The notes: generated by a model not told the origin, from the sequence alone. DNA of 64,000 nucleotides from Trichobilharzia szidati (GCA_944472155.2 OX235279.1:56765564-56829563), one strand, 5' to 3'; shown: positions 1 through 9,263, counted from the first letter of the stretch. Numbers and translations are program-made.

Positions 1-165
1 ATATGCATTCTGTTGCAGACAAGGGAGAGTGAAAACCCGATGATTGTTCCAATTACACAGTTTCTTTGTTAATTTAATTCGATTGCAAAATAATTCAAAT
101 GAACTGTCGTCAAGATTTGACAGAATAGTTCTAAAATATTTGGGCACCGAGTGAGAAGTAGACAT
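1..165 (-). CDS. Array ORF, unit 1 (truncated by window edge)
   Basis: This is the first 55 codons of the 125-codon ORF found in the other units; the rest lies outside the window. The ATG is at 165, in the position equivalent to 956, 1747, 2538 and 3329. I do not recognise the protein. Confidence 0.4.
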   Translation of the reverse strand, partial: MSTSHSVPKYFRTILSNLDDSSFELFCNRIKLTKKLCNWNNHRVFTLPCLQQNAY

Positions 166-212
166 TTGTCAAAAATTATATTTGTAAAATCTCAGCGAGA
201 TTGAAATGAGTA

Positions 213-259
213 GTTCCAAGGTTTCGTTCGGCAATCTGGTCCGAACTTCTTCAGGGAAA
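213..259 (-). ncRNA. Hammerhead-like ribozyme motif, array unit 1
   Basis: Equivalent to the motif described at 1004-1050, shifted by 791 bp. Confidence 0.5.
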
Positions 260-578
260 TTAATCGAAATCAACATAACAGGGGTTTATATATGAAGGGA
301 AGATCACTTGTTTTTAAAAACTTTGTCCAATCATGAGTCATTCAACAAGTATAATAAACAAAATTCTATGAGCTGTGATCAAAATTTGACCCCGGACTTA
401 CAAATATTGGTCTACCTATGTTAAACACTTTAAACAGAGTGTGTATGTGTGTGTGTGGGTAAACAGTTGTAAAACACTTCTTAACGTCTGCATAAGAAGG
501 TATGGACAGTCGAGAATTTTGACCAAGTATTAATAATTACTGATACATATCCATTTTTTATTTATTAATAAGGATTTC

Positions 579-956
579 CTATGCATCAGCTAACATCACA
601 CCTTCATGTCTGTTCACACTGTTAGTATCTAGAATTTTATGATGAGACGTATTTTGAGAATTATGGTGTTTGGGATTGGAGTTTAGTAGAAGCACCCTGT
701 CGGACGTTTTGCTTTGTCTTCTTTCTGAAGATTGAGCTGCTTTATTCGACCTACTGGAGTTGTCAGGTGACTCGACAGCTACGGATTTAGGATATGCATT
801 CTGTTGCAGACAAGGGAGAGTGAAAACCCGATGATTGTTCCAATTACACAGTTTCTTTGTTAATTTAATTCGATTGCAAAATAATTCAAATGAACTGTCG
901 TCAAGATTTGACAGAATAGTTCTAAAATATTTGGGCACCGAGTGAGAAGTAGACAT
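579..956 (-). CDS. Array ORF, 125 aa, unknown function
   Basis: The ORF starts MSTSHSVPKYFRTILSN and ends in GVMLADA. It has no signal peptide or membrane segment. The middle is Ser/Asn/Lys-rich with a basic patch (KLTKKLCNWNNHR, about residues 32-44). I see no catalytic motif. The Leu/Trp/His-rich stretch followed by Cys and Pro residues is weakly like the N-terminal region of Penelope-like proteins, but that is only a resemblance. The ATG lies about 52 nt downstream of the predicted cleavage site of a hammerhead-like motif on the same strand. Intactness in four units may only reflect recent duplication, so coding status is unproven. Confidence 0.4.
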   Translation of the reverse strand: MSTSHSVPKYFRTILSNLDDSSFELFCNRIKLTKKLCNWNNHRVFTLPCLQQNAYPKSVAVESPDNSSRSNKAAQSSERRQSKTSDRVLLLNSNPKHHNSQNTSHHKILDTNSVNRHEGVMLADA

Positions 957-1003
957 TTGTCAAAAATTATATTTGTAAAATCTCAGCGAGATTGAAATGA
1001 GTA

Positions 1004-1050
1004 GTTCCAAGGTTTCGTTCGGCAATCTGGTCCGAACTTCTTCAGGGAAA
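1004..1050 (-). ncRNA. Hammerhead-like ribozyme motif, array unit 2
   Basis: Read on the minus strand from 1050: stem I 5' side TTTCC; core CTGAAGA (matches CUGANGA); one extra A; stem II GTTCGG / CCGAAC with a 9-nt loop; GAA; then A-CC-T, a one-pair stem III; U17 at 1009; and stem I 3' side GGAA from 1008. Predicted cleavage is between 1009 and 1008. Hammerheads with very short stem III are known from Penelope-like elements and retrozymes. The extra A between core and stem II is the main departure from consensus. The motif sits directly upstream of the ORF start at 956. Confidence 0.55.
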
Positions 1051-1369
1051 TTAATCGAAATCAACATAACAGGGGTTTATATATGAAAGGAAGATCACTT
1101 GTTTTTAAAAACTTTGTCCAATCATGAGTCATTCAACAAGTATAATAAACAAAATTCTATGAGCTGTGATCAAAATTTGACCCCGGACTTACAAATATTG
1201 GTCTACCTATGTTAAACACTTTAAACAGAGTGTGTATGTGTGTGTGTGGGTAAACAGTTGTAAAACATTTCTTAACGTCTGCATAAGAAGGTATGGACAG
1301 TCGAGAATTTTGACCAAGTATTAATAATTAGTGATACATATCCATTTTTTATTTATTAATAAGGATTTC

Positions 1370-1747
1370 CTATGCATCAGCTAACATCACACCTTCATGT
1401 CTGTTCACACTGTTAGTATCTAGAATTTTATGATGAGACGTATTTTGAGAATTATGGTGTTTGGGATTGGAGTTTAGTAGAAGCACCCTGTCGGACGTTT
1501 TGCTTTGTCTTCTTTCTGAAGATTGAGCTGCTTTATTCGACCTACTGGAGTTGTCAGGTGACTCGACAGCTACGGATTTAGGATATGCATTCTGTTGCAG
1601 ACAAGGGAGAGTGAAAACCCGATGATTGTTCCAATTACACAGTTTCTTTGTTAATTTAATTCGATTGCAAAATAATTCAAATGAACTGTCGTCAAGATTT
1701 GACAGAATAGTTCTAAAATATTTGGGCACCGAGTGAGAAGTAGACAT
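1370..1747 (-). CDS. Array ORF, copy 2
   Basis: Its translation is identical to the copy at 579-956, one 791-bp period away. It has the same upstream hammerhead-like motif. It adds no independent evidence for coding beyond the absence of stops. Confidence 0.4.
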   Translation of the reverse strand: MSTSHSVPKYFRTILSNLDDSSFELFCNRIKLTKKLCNWNNHRVFTLPCLQQNAYPKSVAVESPDNSSRSNKAAQSSERRQSKTSDRVLLLNSNPKHHNSQNTSHHKILDTNSVNRHEGVMLADA

Positions 1748-1794
1748 TTGTCAAAAATTATATTTGTAAAATCTCAGCGAGATTGAAATGAGTA

Positions 1795-1841
1795 GTTCCA
1801 AGGTTTCGCTCGGCAATCTGGTCCGAACTTCTTCAGGGAAA
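1795..1841 (-). ncRNA. Hammerhead-like ribozyme motif, array unit 3
   Basis: Same as 1004-1050 except a stem II base change (plus-strand cgctcgg instead of cgttcgg) that turns a U-A pair into U-G, so pairing is kept. Confidence 0.5.
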
Positions 1842-2160
1842 TTAGTCGAAATCAACATAACAGGGGTTTATATATGAAAGGAAGATCACTTGTTTTTAAA
1901 AACTTTGTCCAATCATGAGTCATTCAACAAGTATAATAAACAAAATTCTATGAGCTGTGATCAAAATTTGACCCCGGACTTACAAATATTGGTCTACCTA
2001 TGTTAAACACTTTAAACAGAGTGTGTATGTGTGTGTGTGGGTAAACAGTTGTAAAACACTTCTTAACGTCTGCATAAGAAGGTATGGACAGTCGAGAATT
2101 TTGACCAAGTATTAATAATTACTGATATATATGCATTTTTTATTTATTAATAAGGATTTC

Positions 2161-2538
2161 CTATGCATCAGCTAACATCACACCTTCATGTCTGTTCTCA
2201 CTGTTAGTATCTAGAATTTTATGATGAGACGTATTTTGAGAATTATGGTGTTTGGGATTGGAGTTTAGTAGAAGCACCCTGTCGGACGTTTTGCTTTGTC
2301 TTCTTTCTGAAGATTGAGCTGCTTTATTCGACCTACTGGAGTTGTCAGGTGACTCGACAGCTACGGATTTAGGATATGCATTCTGTTGCAGACAAGGGAG
2401 AGTGAAAACCCGATGATTGTTCCAATTACACAGTTTCTTTGTTAATTTAATTCGATTGCAAAATAATTCAAATGAACTGTCGTCAAGATTTGACAGAATA
2501 GTTCTAAAATATTTGGGCACCGAGTGAGAAGTAGACAT
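2161..2538 (-). CDS. Array ORF, copy 3 (one substitution)
   Basis: Same 125 aa as its neighbours except one residue near the C-terminus (TNSEN instead of TNSVN), caused by a single base change near 2196. A replacement difference with no stop is compatible with either weak constraint or youth. Confidence 0.4.
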   Translation of the reverse strand: MSTSHSVPKYFRTILSNLDDSSFELFCNRIKLTKKLCNWNNHRVFTLPCLQQNAYPKSVAVESPDNSSRSNKAAQSSERRQSKTSDRVLLLNSNPKHHNSQNTSHHKILDTNSENRHEGVMLADA

Positions 2539-2585
2539 TTGTCAAAAATTATATTTGTAAAATCTCAGCGAGATTGAAATGAGTA

Positions 2586-2632
2586 GTTCCAAGGTTTCGT
2601 TCGGCAATCTGGTCCGAACTTCTTCAGGGAAA
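2586..2632 (-). ncRNA. Hammerhead-like ribozyme motif, array unit 4
   Basis: Core, stem II, GAA and stem I as in 1004-1050. Confidence 0.5.
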
Positions 2633-2951
2633 TTAGTCGAAATCAACATAACAGGGGTTTATATATGAAGGGAAGATCACTTGTTTTTAAAAACTTTGTC
2701 CAACCATGAGTCATTCAACAAGTATAATAAACAAAATTCTATGAGCTGTGATCAAAATTTGACCCCGGACTTACAAATATTGGTCTACCTATGTTAAACA
2801 CTTTAAACAGAGTGTGTATGTGTGTGTGTGGGTAAACAGTTGTAAAACATTTCTTAACGTCTGCATAAGAAGGTATGGACAGTCGAGAATTTTGACCAAG
2901 TATTAATAATTACTGATACATATCCATTTTTTATTTATTAATAAGGATTTC

Positions 2952-3329
2952 CTATGCATCAGCTAACATCACACCTTCATGTCTGTTCACACTGTTAGTA
3001 TCTAGAATTTTATGATGAGACGTATTTTGAGAATTATGGTGTTTGGGATTGGAGTTTAGTAGAAGCACCCTGTCGGACGTTTTGCTTTGTCTTCTTTCTG
3101 AAGATTGAGCTGCTTTATTCGACCTACTGGAGTTGTCAGGTGACTCGACAGCTACGGATTTAGGATATGCATTCTGTTGCAGACAAGGGAGAGTGAAAAC
3201 CCGATGATTGTTCCAATTACACAGTTTCTTTGTTAATTTAATTCGATTGCAAAATAATTCAAATGAACTGTCGTCAAGATTTGACAGAATAGTTCTAAAA
3301 TATTTGGGCACCGAGTGAGAAGTAGACAT
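2952..3329 (-). CDS. Array ORF, copy 4
   Basis: Its translation is identical to the copies at 579 and 1370. This is the last full unit before the array meets the Penelope-like fragment. Confidence 0.4.
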   Translation of the reverse strand: MSTSHSVPKYFRTILSNLDDSSFELFCNRIKLTKKLCNWNNHRVFTLPCLQQNAYPKSVAVESPDNSSRSNKAAQSSERRQSKTSDRVLLLNSNPKHHNSQNTSHHKILDTNSVNRHEGVMLADA

Positions 3330-3376
3330 TTGTCAAAAATTATATTTGTAAAATCTCAGCGAGATTGAAATGAGTA

Positions 3377-3423
3377 GTTCCAAGGTTTCGCTCGGAAATC
3401 TGGTCCGAACTTCTTCAGGGAAA
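3377..3423 (-). ncRNA. Hammerhead-like ribozyme motif, array unit 5
   Basis: Core and stem I are kept. Stem II carries the same G-U pair as unit 3 and the loop has one substitution (plus-strand cggaaat). Confidence 0.5.
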
Positions 3424-4106
3424 TTAGTCGAAATCAACATAACAAGGGTTTATATATGAAAGGAAGATCACTTGTTTTTAAAAACTTTGTCCAATCATGA
3501 GTCATTCAACAAGTATAATAAACAAAATTCTATGAGCTGTGATCAAAATTTGACCCCGGACTTACAAATTTTGTTCTACCTTTGTTAAACTTTTCAAACA
3601 GAATTTCCATTTATGCGTGATTTTTCTATAACTTTCTCTTGGAAATTCCTACCTTTTGTTTGCTGGCCTATTTTATCCAACAGACTTGGTTTTGTCATTC
3701 GCTCTCTGTGGATGGATTTTGACGCACAGGTAGTATCAGCTGTATTATTCTGCCACAACTATGTGCATTTATCATTTGAACTGCACCTGCGGTGACAGTT
3801 ATATTGTGTGTACTTTTAGACAGCTTAGCCTCCTTTTTTGTGTACATCTCCCATCGTGGTTTGGCGAAGGAGATACAAAAACAATTCTTAGCTCATTTTT
3901 GTCACACTTAATTGATAGCTTTCATGTAAACGAGAAATCGAGAGCCCTCAAATTAATTCATCGTATCCCACCGAATCCTTCGAATAGACTTCGTATTCGT
4001 TTATTGGACACAGCTGAGGCGATAGGCACTCGAACTATTAAACCTAAACTATGTATTCAAAAAACGTTCGTACAGCCATTATCCCTCGCTTGGCCTTTTA
4101 AGACAT

Positions 4107-4509
4107 TTTACGAGTTGATCACGGACTGATATCAGTTAAAGAAACATTGAAAACCTGGGAGTACTGTACAGCTGCTGTTTCATCCTAGTTTGGGAATCAT
4201 CGGCAGTACGCACCCATTGGGATTCGAACCCAGGTCCTTCCGGTTACAAGGCCAGTTCGTATACCATTCAGCCACTAGGACTTAATTCTTTGGCTCATGA
4301 ATTCTAACCTCTACCAATTCGTGATTTAACGCAACCCCAACCATTGTCGTTGGTGGGACATCCATCCACACACGTGACATCTAATTTGATCTCACTGGTC
4401 ACGACTTCTCACTAGAACTCCAGGAAGCTCCAACCTGTAGCAAGTCACTAGCGAGCATCAGATTTATTTTCTACAGTTTGGTTTGTAAGGGTTAGTTATG
4501 TTTTACGAG
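4107..4509 (-). mobile_element. SmA-type hammerhead SINE inserted in Penelope UTR, with target duplication
   Basis: TTAAGACAT occurs at both edges (4098-4106 and 4510-4518), and the unfilled site exists once at 51395-51403 in the second Penelope copy. On the minus strand, box A (TGGCTGAATGG, 4264-4274) and box B (GGTTCGAATCC, 4220-4230) give a tRNA-like Pol III promoter, followed by a hammerhead at 4161-4209. Both ends carry CTCGTAAAA: the element starts inside its 3' tail and ends inside it. The 403-bp insert is therefore a circular permutation of one unit. Confidence 0.85.
4161..4209 (-). ncRNA. Hammerhead motif of SINE at 4107-4509
   Basis: Minus strand: stem I GTACTG / CAGTAC (6 bp); core CCGATGA (U4 changed to C); weak stem II TTCC / GGAT; GAA; stem III ACAG / CTGT; cleavage position A. 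Architecture is complete, but the C at core position 4 probably lowers or abolishes activity. Confidence 0.6.
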
Positions 4510-4918
4510 TTAAGACATAACCAACTAATGACTTCTACATCACCCATTGTTTATATTTTCAACCCTTTTCTTATCATCCCTTAATCTTATCTTCATTATA
4601 AACGTGTTTCATTTCCTTCCCTTACAATCTAACATTACTTAATCGGTTCATTTGTTTTTACTAGCCTTTATCGACTACTTCCACCTGAACAGTTGTTTGT
4701 TTAATCATGCTGTTTTTCATTATTCGTGTTATCACAGATTGCCTCACTTTTGCATCCTTATTATTGATAAGACCATTTTTATTATTACTATTATTGTTAT
4801 CATTACTACTATTATGACTAATTGCACAATTTATATTCACCATCGTATTATCCTATAGACAAAACACCATGATTAGTTTATATATGCATTTTGATTTGTA
4901 AACTTATATATATTAGAG

Positions 4919-4962
4919 TTAAGCCTGATGAGATCTAATTGAAAACAGTATTGTTCGCTTAA
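4919..4962 (+). ncRNA. Hammerhead ribozyme in Penelope family A 3' end
   Basis: All parts fit: stem I TTAAGC (4919-4924) with GCTTAA (4957-4962), six pairs; core CTGATGA; stem II GAT / ATT with a 3-nt loop; GAA; stem III AACA / TGTT with loop GTAT; C at 4956 as the cleavage base. The second copy at 51797-51840 keeps the same design. Hammerheads in Penelope-like 3' ends are established knowledge; I infer activity from pairing only. Confidence 0.75.
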
Positions 4963-4985
4963 ATATGTTGTTCTAAATTTTACTA

Positions 4986-6439
4986 TGGAAATATTTAATA
5001 TATTAAATGACTTTGATAACCTTCATGTTTCGGTGTTCTGCATTTTTTCAGGACCTCTGATTATTCTTTCACAAAAGATTGTTTGTGGTAACATTAAGTG
5101 CAGTTCAGTTAGTCCACAGTCAAAGGAAAACTAAAACTCCTATTCAGAAAAGATATTAAATATGTTACTTATTTAGCAGTCAAACAATGAAAATTGTCCA
5201 GTTACTCAAATATGAACCTAATACTTTCGTTAATATTGTGTACACACACTTCACAATGAATTTCAAAGCAAGAATCAGTTGACAAGACTGACTGATAATT
5301 GATACCATATGAGAAAAACAATAACATCACAGAATAGTCACCACTACTCACCTTTAGAAATCAGTTCCACTGCATGTCAATAGTTGCAAATAACTGTAAT
5401 CACTTATGTGTTTTCTTCATTTGAAGACTTCAAAAAGAGACACTCGATTTTCCCTTTTTATTCATGGGATGCAGATAGAAAGGGAAAGGTTCTAGGACGA
5501 GACGTAATTGTTTTTAATCAGCACAAGTTGCAAAGACAAGGCGGGGAACACTTTCAATATTCACTTTCACTTGTCTTAAAAAGACGATCTGAATTCATAT
5601 AAATGATTCACAATAATGTTGTATTATCCGGGCCTTTGATAAGTAAGTGAACATATACAAATGCTTGATTTTTCTCAGAATATGACGAAATGAATGCTGA
5701 TGAAATAACTTATCCATAGTGATAAAATGTTGTAGAGGAGATATTAAACTTCAGTGAACCTTAGATTGTCATCAATCAATGTCCATTTTATCAACTCACT
5801 GTAGTGATAATTTAAATATTCACCAATTAACGAGGATGAATGTAACTTTATTGAATTATTTTCCAAATGAAGTAAGTTAGGTCTATTATAAACGCATACG
5901 CCGTCACATTAGAAGCTTATATGACATTTCAGGTGTCTTTTACCTAAGCCTTGTTATTAATATTAGTCCTTTATATATCTGCAAGAAAAATGCTACCATC
6001 AACCACTTAAGTGAGACACATTAAGTAAGAGGAAATAGACAAAGAAAAGTCGATATACATTTGCAGCAATAACAGAAAGTAAACAAAATTTAAAAATATC
6101 AGGAACTGATGAATCTATTCAGGATTGTTGTTTGTTCGAAAACAAGTGAGCAACTATAGAGAATAGTCTTCTTTATTTTGATTCATTGAAACCATCTCTT
6201 TCCAAGTTGAACAGGAAGTCACAAGGGTGCAATGTGTTCATTTCTAGAGTATTCAAAGAATGATTGCATCTAATTTTGTTTGTACCACACCCCTATTCTT
6301 TTGAAATTATCCCGATAGTACTGTCATATTCACCAGGTAATAAAAATTGTTAGATCGTCAATGTGAGACAAAAGTAGTGAAAAGGACTACTCACTATCTG
6401 TAAACAAGAAGCCTCTATACATACGACTGCAATTCAAGG
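4986..6439. other. AT-rich DNA, nothing recognised
   Basis: Only short ORFs without family motifs. The longest, 72 codons at 5384-5602 on the plus strand, has no motif I know. No tRNA boxes or transposon coding remains seen. Confidence 0.5.
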
Positions 6440-6925
6440 GCCATATATCTAGGGAAATAATTACGACGAAATTGAGAAAATCAGTTCAAAGAACTTCTAA
6501 CGATGGCAAACTACAAGTCTTATTTTCTACACGACCGATGGTGATTCTTGGTCCAAAATGGCCACATAGCCAGCACTGAAGAATCATTCTGTATCATCTA
6601 CCGGGTGGCAAATAAACTGCCAAAAGCATCGAGGTACCACATGCTCCAAACAGCAGAGGCTATGGCAATTCATGTGAAACAACCAGTGCATTATGTTTAA
6701 AAGAAGTAAGTCCAGCCACTACTACTGCCCTGGCCTTCAGTAGAGACTATAAATTCATGAATCTGTATTATTATCTTTCCTAATTCTCTGATATTCAGTT
6801 TATTTTTATGATGATGCCATTGAACAGCAATCTATTGATATTAATGATTCGATGTTCTTAAAACATAGATGTTGATAATGACATAAATTCATTCCCTATT
6901 ATGTATCAAGGAATCCTGTCGTCAG
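6440..6925 (+). pseudogene. Penelope-like element 3' fragment (family C)
   Basis: This aligns along its length with 35470-36110. Shared pieces include the end of the reverse transcriptase region, the endonuclease C-terminus (a stretch ending near PVHYV) and the UTR containing gactataaattcatgaat. The N-terminal part of the GIY-YIG domain present at 35600-35700 is missing here, so this copy has an internal deletion. The 3' end where a hammerhead would be expected is degraded after about 6905. Confidence 0.75.
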
Positions 6926-7106
6926 CAGTATATTTTTTACTGAAGATGGATATCAGCTGTGAAATACATTTAAGATGAAAATGCAGCAAATTTCTCGGAC
7001 AGATTGCGTTATGTGTGCAAAGTGCATCTGGAAATTTCTCGAATCATATGAATAAATTATATTTGAAGACAGCACATTCGTGCATTTTTTTATTAAATGT
7101 GTGAGA
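6926..7106. other. Spacer before inverted repeat
   Basis: No recognisable feature. Similarity to the 11.9-kb side stops exactly at 7107. Confidence 0.5.
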
Positions 7107-7896
7107 AAGTTCCAGAATTATTTCCGGGGAAAGGTCGAATTAATAAAATAACTAAGTGTAATAAACAGAAGATCGGTAGTGGTACTATTCTAGAAATATT
7201 TCAAGTCATAGGTCAAATTAAAAAATTACAATGTTTAATAATCAGGAAGGCAGGATAGGAGAGACATAATGCGATACAATTATTCAGAAGTGGCTTTAGG
7301 AGTGAAAACAAAAATTGTAAATTACGTAGTACTCAATGGCACAAAGGAAGAAAGGTTTAGAAATTTGATAAGGTTAAAACTGTTATTGAGTGAGATTAAA
7401 GGTAGTTGAGTGTCAATTTAACATATGAGAGTGATAATAGTGAATTAATTATTAAAGTAAAAGTGAACTTAAAGGTAATTCCATTATGGGTAAATTCTGT
7501 TTTGATAAAGTCTCACAGTGTTATACAGTAATGTTTACTGATGACGATTCGAGCACAATTTATTGCTCATAATCATATCAAGTAAATTAAAGTAAAATTG
7601 AAAATTCATAAAAATGTTTTACAGTGAACGACCAGTGAAGAGGTTAAGACCATGGTAGAATAAGAGACTGGACAAACATTTTCTGTATACAGAGTTCGGG
7701 GTTGTATTGACGAATTGCCAACACCTTCACCAAACATAAATGCCGAAACCTGACGCCCTTTGTACCATTTGGCCTCATCTTGTAGATGATTTTGAAAGAT
7801 GACTCTGATGGAGCTATGTGGTTGAGTTCACTAAGTGCTCGATAATTAGGCTAGTAACTGTTTTGCATTGTCCTTTTGTTAACCATACTAGATAAT
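7107..7896 (-). repeat. Left arm of a 790-bp inverted repeat (Penelope family D 3' end)
   Basis: This is the reverse complement of 11141-11930: paired coordinates always sum to 19037 at both ends, so there is no net indel, and I saw only about two mismatches (near 7293 and 7747). In the minus direction it encodes the endonuclease tail (FKIIYKMRPNG, then NPELCIQKMFVQSLILPWS) followed by UTR. It contains the conserved small segment also found alone at 38.5, 42.1 and 57.2 kb. Confidence 0.92.
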
Positions 7897-8663
7897 GAAA
7901 TAATAGAGAAGATTTGTAGCTCATGTGGATGATTTGTAATTAGTGGTGATCTCTGAGCTGGTTGGTTTAGTTGCGAAGCTTTCGTCGTCCTTCTGGACAA
8001 CCTCTTCAGCGCTATTAATTGCAAATACTAGATAATTTTCAGGGTTACGTTTGGAATTTGTGCGCTTTGTGCAGCCTACCGAAAACGGCAATTTATCCTT
8101 TACACATCCACCGATAATTTGTTGGCTATAGGAATTTATCCGTATGTCACCCGCAATGTAGGCTTTTCTCATTGATCTGCATGAGCGATTCATTACTGTC
8201 TCAGCCGCAGTATTACCTTTAAGCTCAACATTCAGCACCGTCTGGGTTCTTCCAGTCTTTTGCTTTAACTTCATCTCTTTCTCAATGAATCTTTGAGGAT
8301 ATCCATTTTCTATGAGGACTTGTCTGAGTCGCTCCATTTCCCCGTCGATTATATCACTGGTACATATCCTTCGTATTCTTGAGGATAACGAGTGGATCAG
8401 GTTTCTCTTTTTTCCTGAAGGGACCCAACTATGAAAATTAGTGTACTCATCATTCCAAGTTGGTTTTCTGTTGATCGATCTTTGAAGAAAACCATTAGAT
8501 CTCCTTTTTAGAAAAACATCCAAAAAATGGAATTCTTAATTCATCTCTGATACCGACGTGAATTGGAAGGCATGATGGCGGCTGTTGAACTCCTTAGTTA
8601 TCATTTTGATATCACAGAATTTTGGACCCAACGACAAAGTTTGAAATTGGATAGGAGTTAATA
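7897..8663 (-). pseudogene. Internally deleted Penelope-like element (family D), minus strand
   Basis: The open stretch from 8523 to 7921 reads LDVFLKRRSNGFLQRSINRK, then HSLSSRIRRICTSDI and LIENGYPQRFIEK, typical of the region after the reverse transcriptase palm in Penelope-like proteins. A stop just upstream interrupts EFHFLDVF. At 8611-8640 the same frame gives LSLGPKFCD, a motif that belongs near the N-terminus (compare LSLGLRFCD in the 9356 ORF). The reverse transcriptase core is therefore deleted. After about residue 160 the frame no longer resembles the family, so the GIY-YIG N-terminal part is lost too. It continues into the left inverted-repeat arm. Confidence 0.75.
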
Positions 8664-8698
8664 ATATACTAGAGTAGTTGAAAACGCATTTTCAAAAG

Positions 8699-9044
8699 TT
8701 GGTTTGTAAGGATTAGATTTGTTTTTACGAGTTTAACCACGGATTGATACCAGTTAGAGAACCATTGAAAACCAGGGAGTAGCGGACAGCTGTTTCATCC
8801 TAGTTTGAGAATCATCGGAAGTACGCATCCACTGGGATTCGAACCCAGGTTCTTCCGGTTACAAGGCAAGTTCGTATACCATTCAGCCAATGGGACTTAA
8901 TTCAATGGCTCATGAATTCCAACTTCCACCAATTCAGGATTTAACGCGACCCCAACCAATGTCGTCGTTGGGACATCCATCCTCACACTTGACTGGTTGT
9001 ACCTCACTGGTCACGACTTCGCACTAGAATTCCTGGAAACTCTG
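8699..9044 (-). mobile_element. SmA-type hammerhead SINE
   Basis: On the minus strand: box A TGGCTGAATGG, box B GGTTCGAATCC, then a hammerhead-like region at 8779-8824 with core CCGATGA, and the tail ending in the reverse of ggtttgtaagg. The tail is the full version, which runs beyond CTCGTAAAA. It meets the oppositely oriented SINE near 9044. Confidence 0.85.
8779..8824 (-). ncRNA. Decayed hammerhead of SINE 8699-9044
   Basis: Core CCGATGA, GAA, stem III ACAG / CTGT and cleavage triplet GTC are kept. Stem I is weakened (GTACTT against CGCTAC). Confidence 0.45.
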
Positions 9045-9263
9045 TCACGAATTGGTAGAAGTTAGAACTCATGAGCCATTGAATTGGGTCCCAGTGGCTC
9101 AATGTTCTATGAGCTCGCCTTGTAACCGGATGCTTTTGGGTTCGACATGCAGTGAGTGCGTACTGCCGATAATTCCCAGAGTAGGATAAAACAGCTATCC
9201 GCTGCTCCTTGGTTTTCAATGGTTCTCTAACTGGTATCAGTCCGTGGTCAAACTCGTGAAAAT
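9045..9263 (+). mobile_element. SmA-type SINE, opposite orientation, decayed
   Basis: Plus-strand tRNA-like part (GTGGCTCAATG; gggttcgac), then the hammerhead region at 9160-9205 with core CCGATAA and TAAA in place of GAAA, and a tail ending actcgtgaaaa. With the neighbouring minus SINE it forms an inverted pair lying between the two head-to-head Penelope fragments. Confidence 0.8.

Larger units (their letters stand above)
1..3571. repeat. Tandem array of a 791-bp unit, about 4.5 copies
   Basis: Positions 1, 792, 1583, 2374 and 3165 begin the same sequence, so the period is 791 bp, and the array runs off the left edge of the window. Units differ by only scattered substitutions (for example a/g near 296/1087, c/t near 1809 and 2206). 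Clear identity ends near 3571, with weaker similarity to about 3605. Each unit holds a minus-strand 125-codon ORF, a hammerhead-like motif just upstream of its ATG, and a short TG-rich run (about 438-459 in the first unit). Near-identity implies recent amplification or homogenisation. The last unit runs into a Penelope-like 3' end. Confidence 0.95.
3572..4985 (+). pseudogene. Penelope-like element 3' end (family A), endonuclease decayed and SINE-split
   Basis: The translation around 3761-4100 (MCIYHLNCTCGDSYI, then SHLIDSFH, TAEAIGTRTIKPKLCIQK) matches the better preserved GIY-YIG domain at 50987-51403. Here YIGRT has become YIVCT and the catalytic-Arg region KRVSEH has become LLFCVH, so the nuclease is dead. 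Upstream, 3560-3620 reads like the linker between reverse transcriptase and endonuclease (VLPLLNFSNRIS), then breaks by frameshift. The coding end and 3' UTR are separated by a SINE at 4107-4509. The UTR from 4519 to 4985 aligns with 51405-51858. A hammerhead motif lies at 4919-4962. Confidence 0.85.

Noticed and set aside
1..3571. 791-bp array as a CRISPR or an rRNA spacer array
   Set aside because: Units are long and near-identical with no unique spacers, and no rRNA sequence is present.
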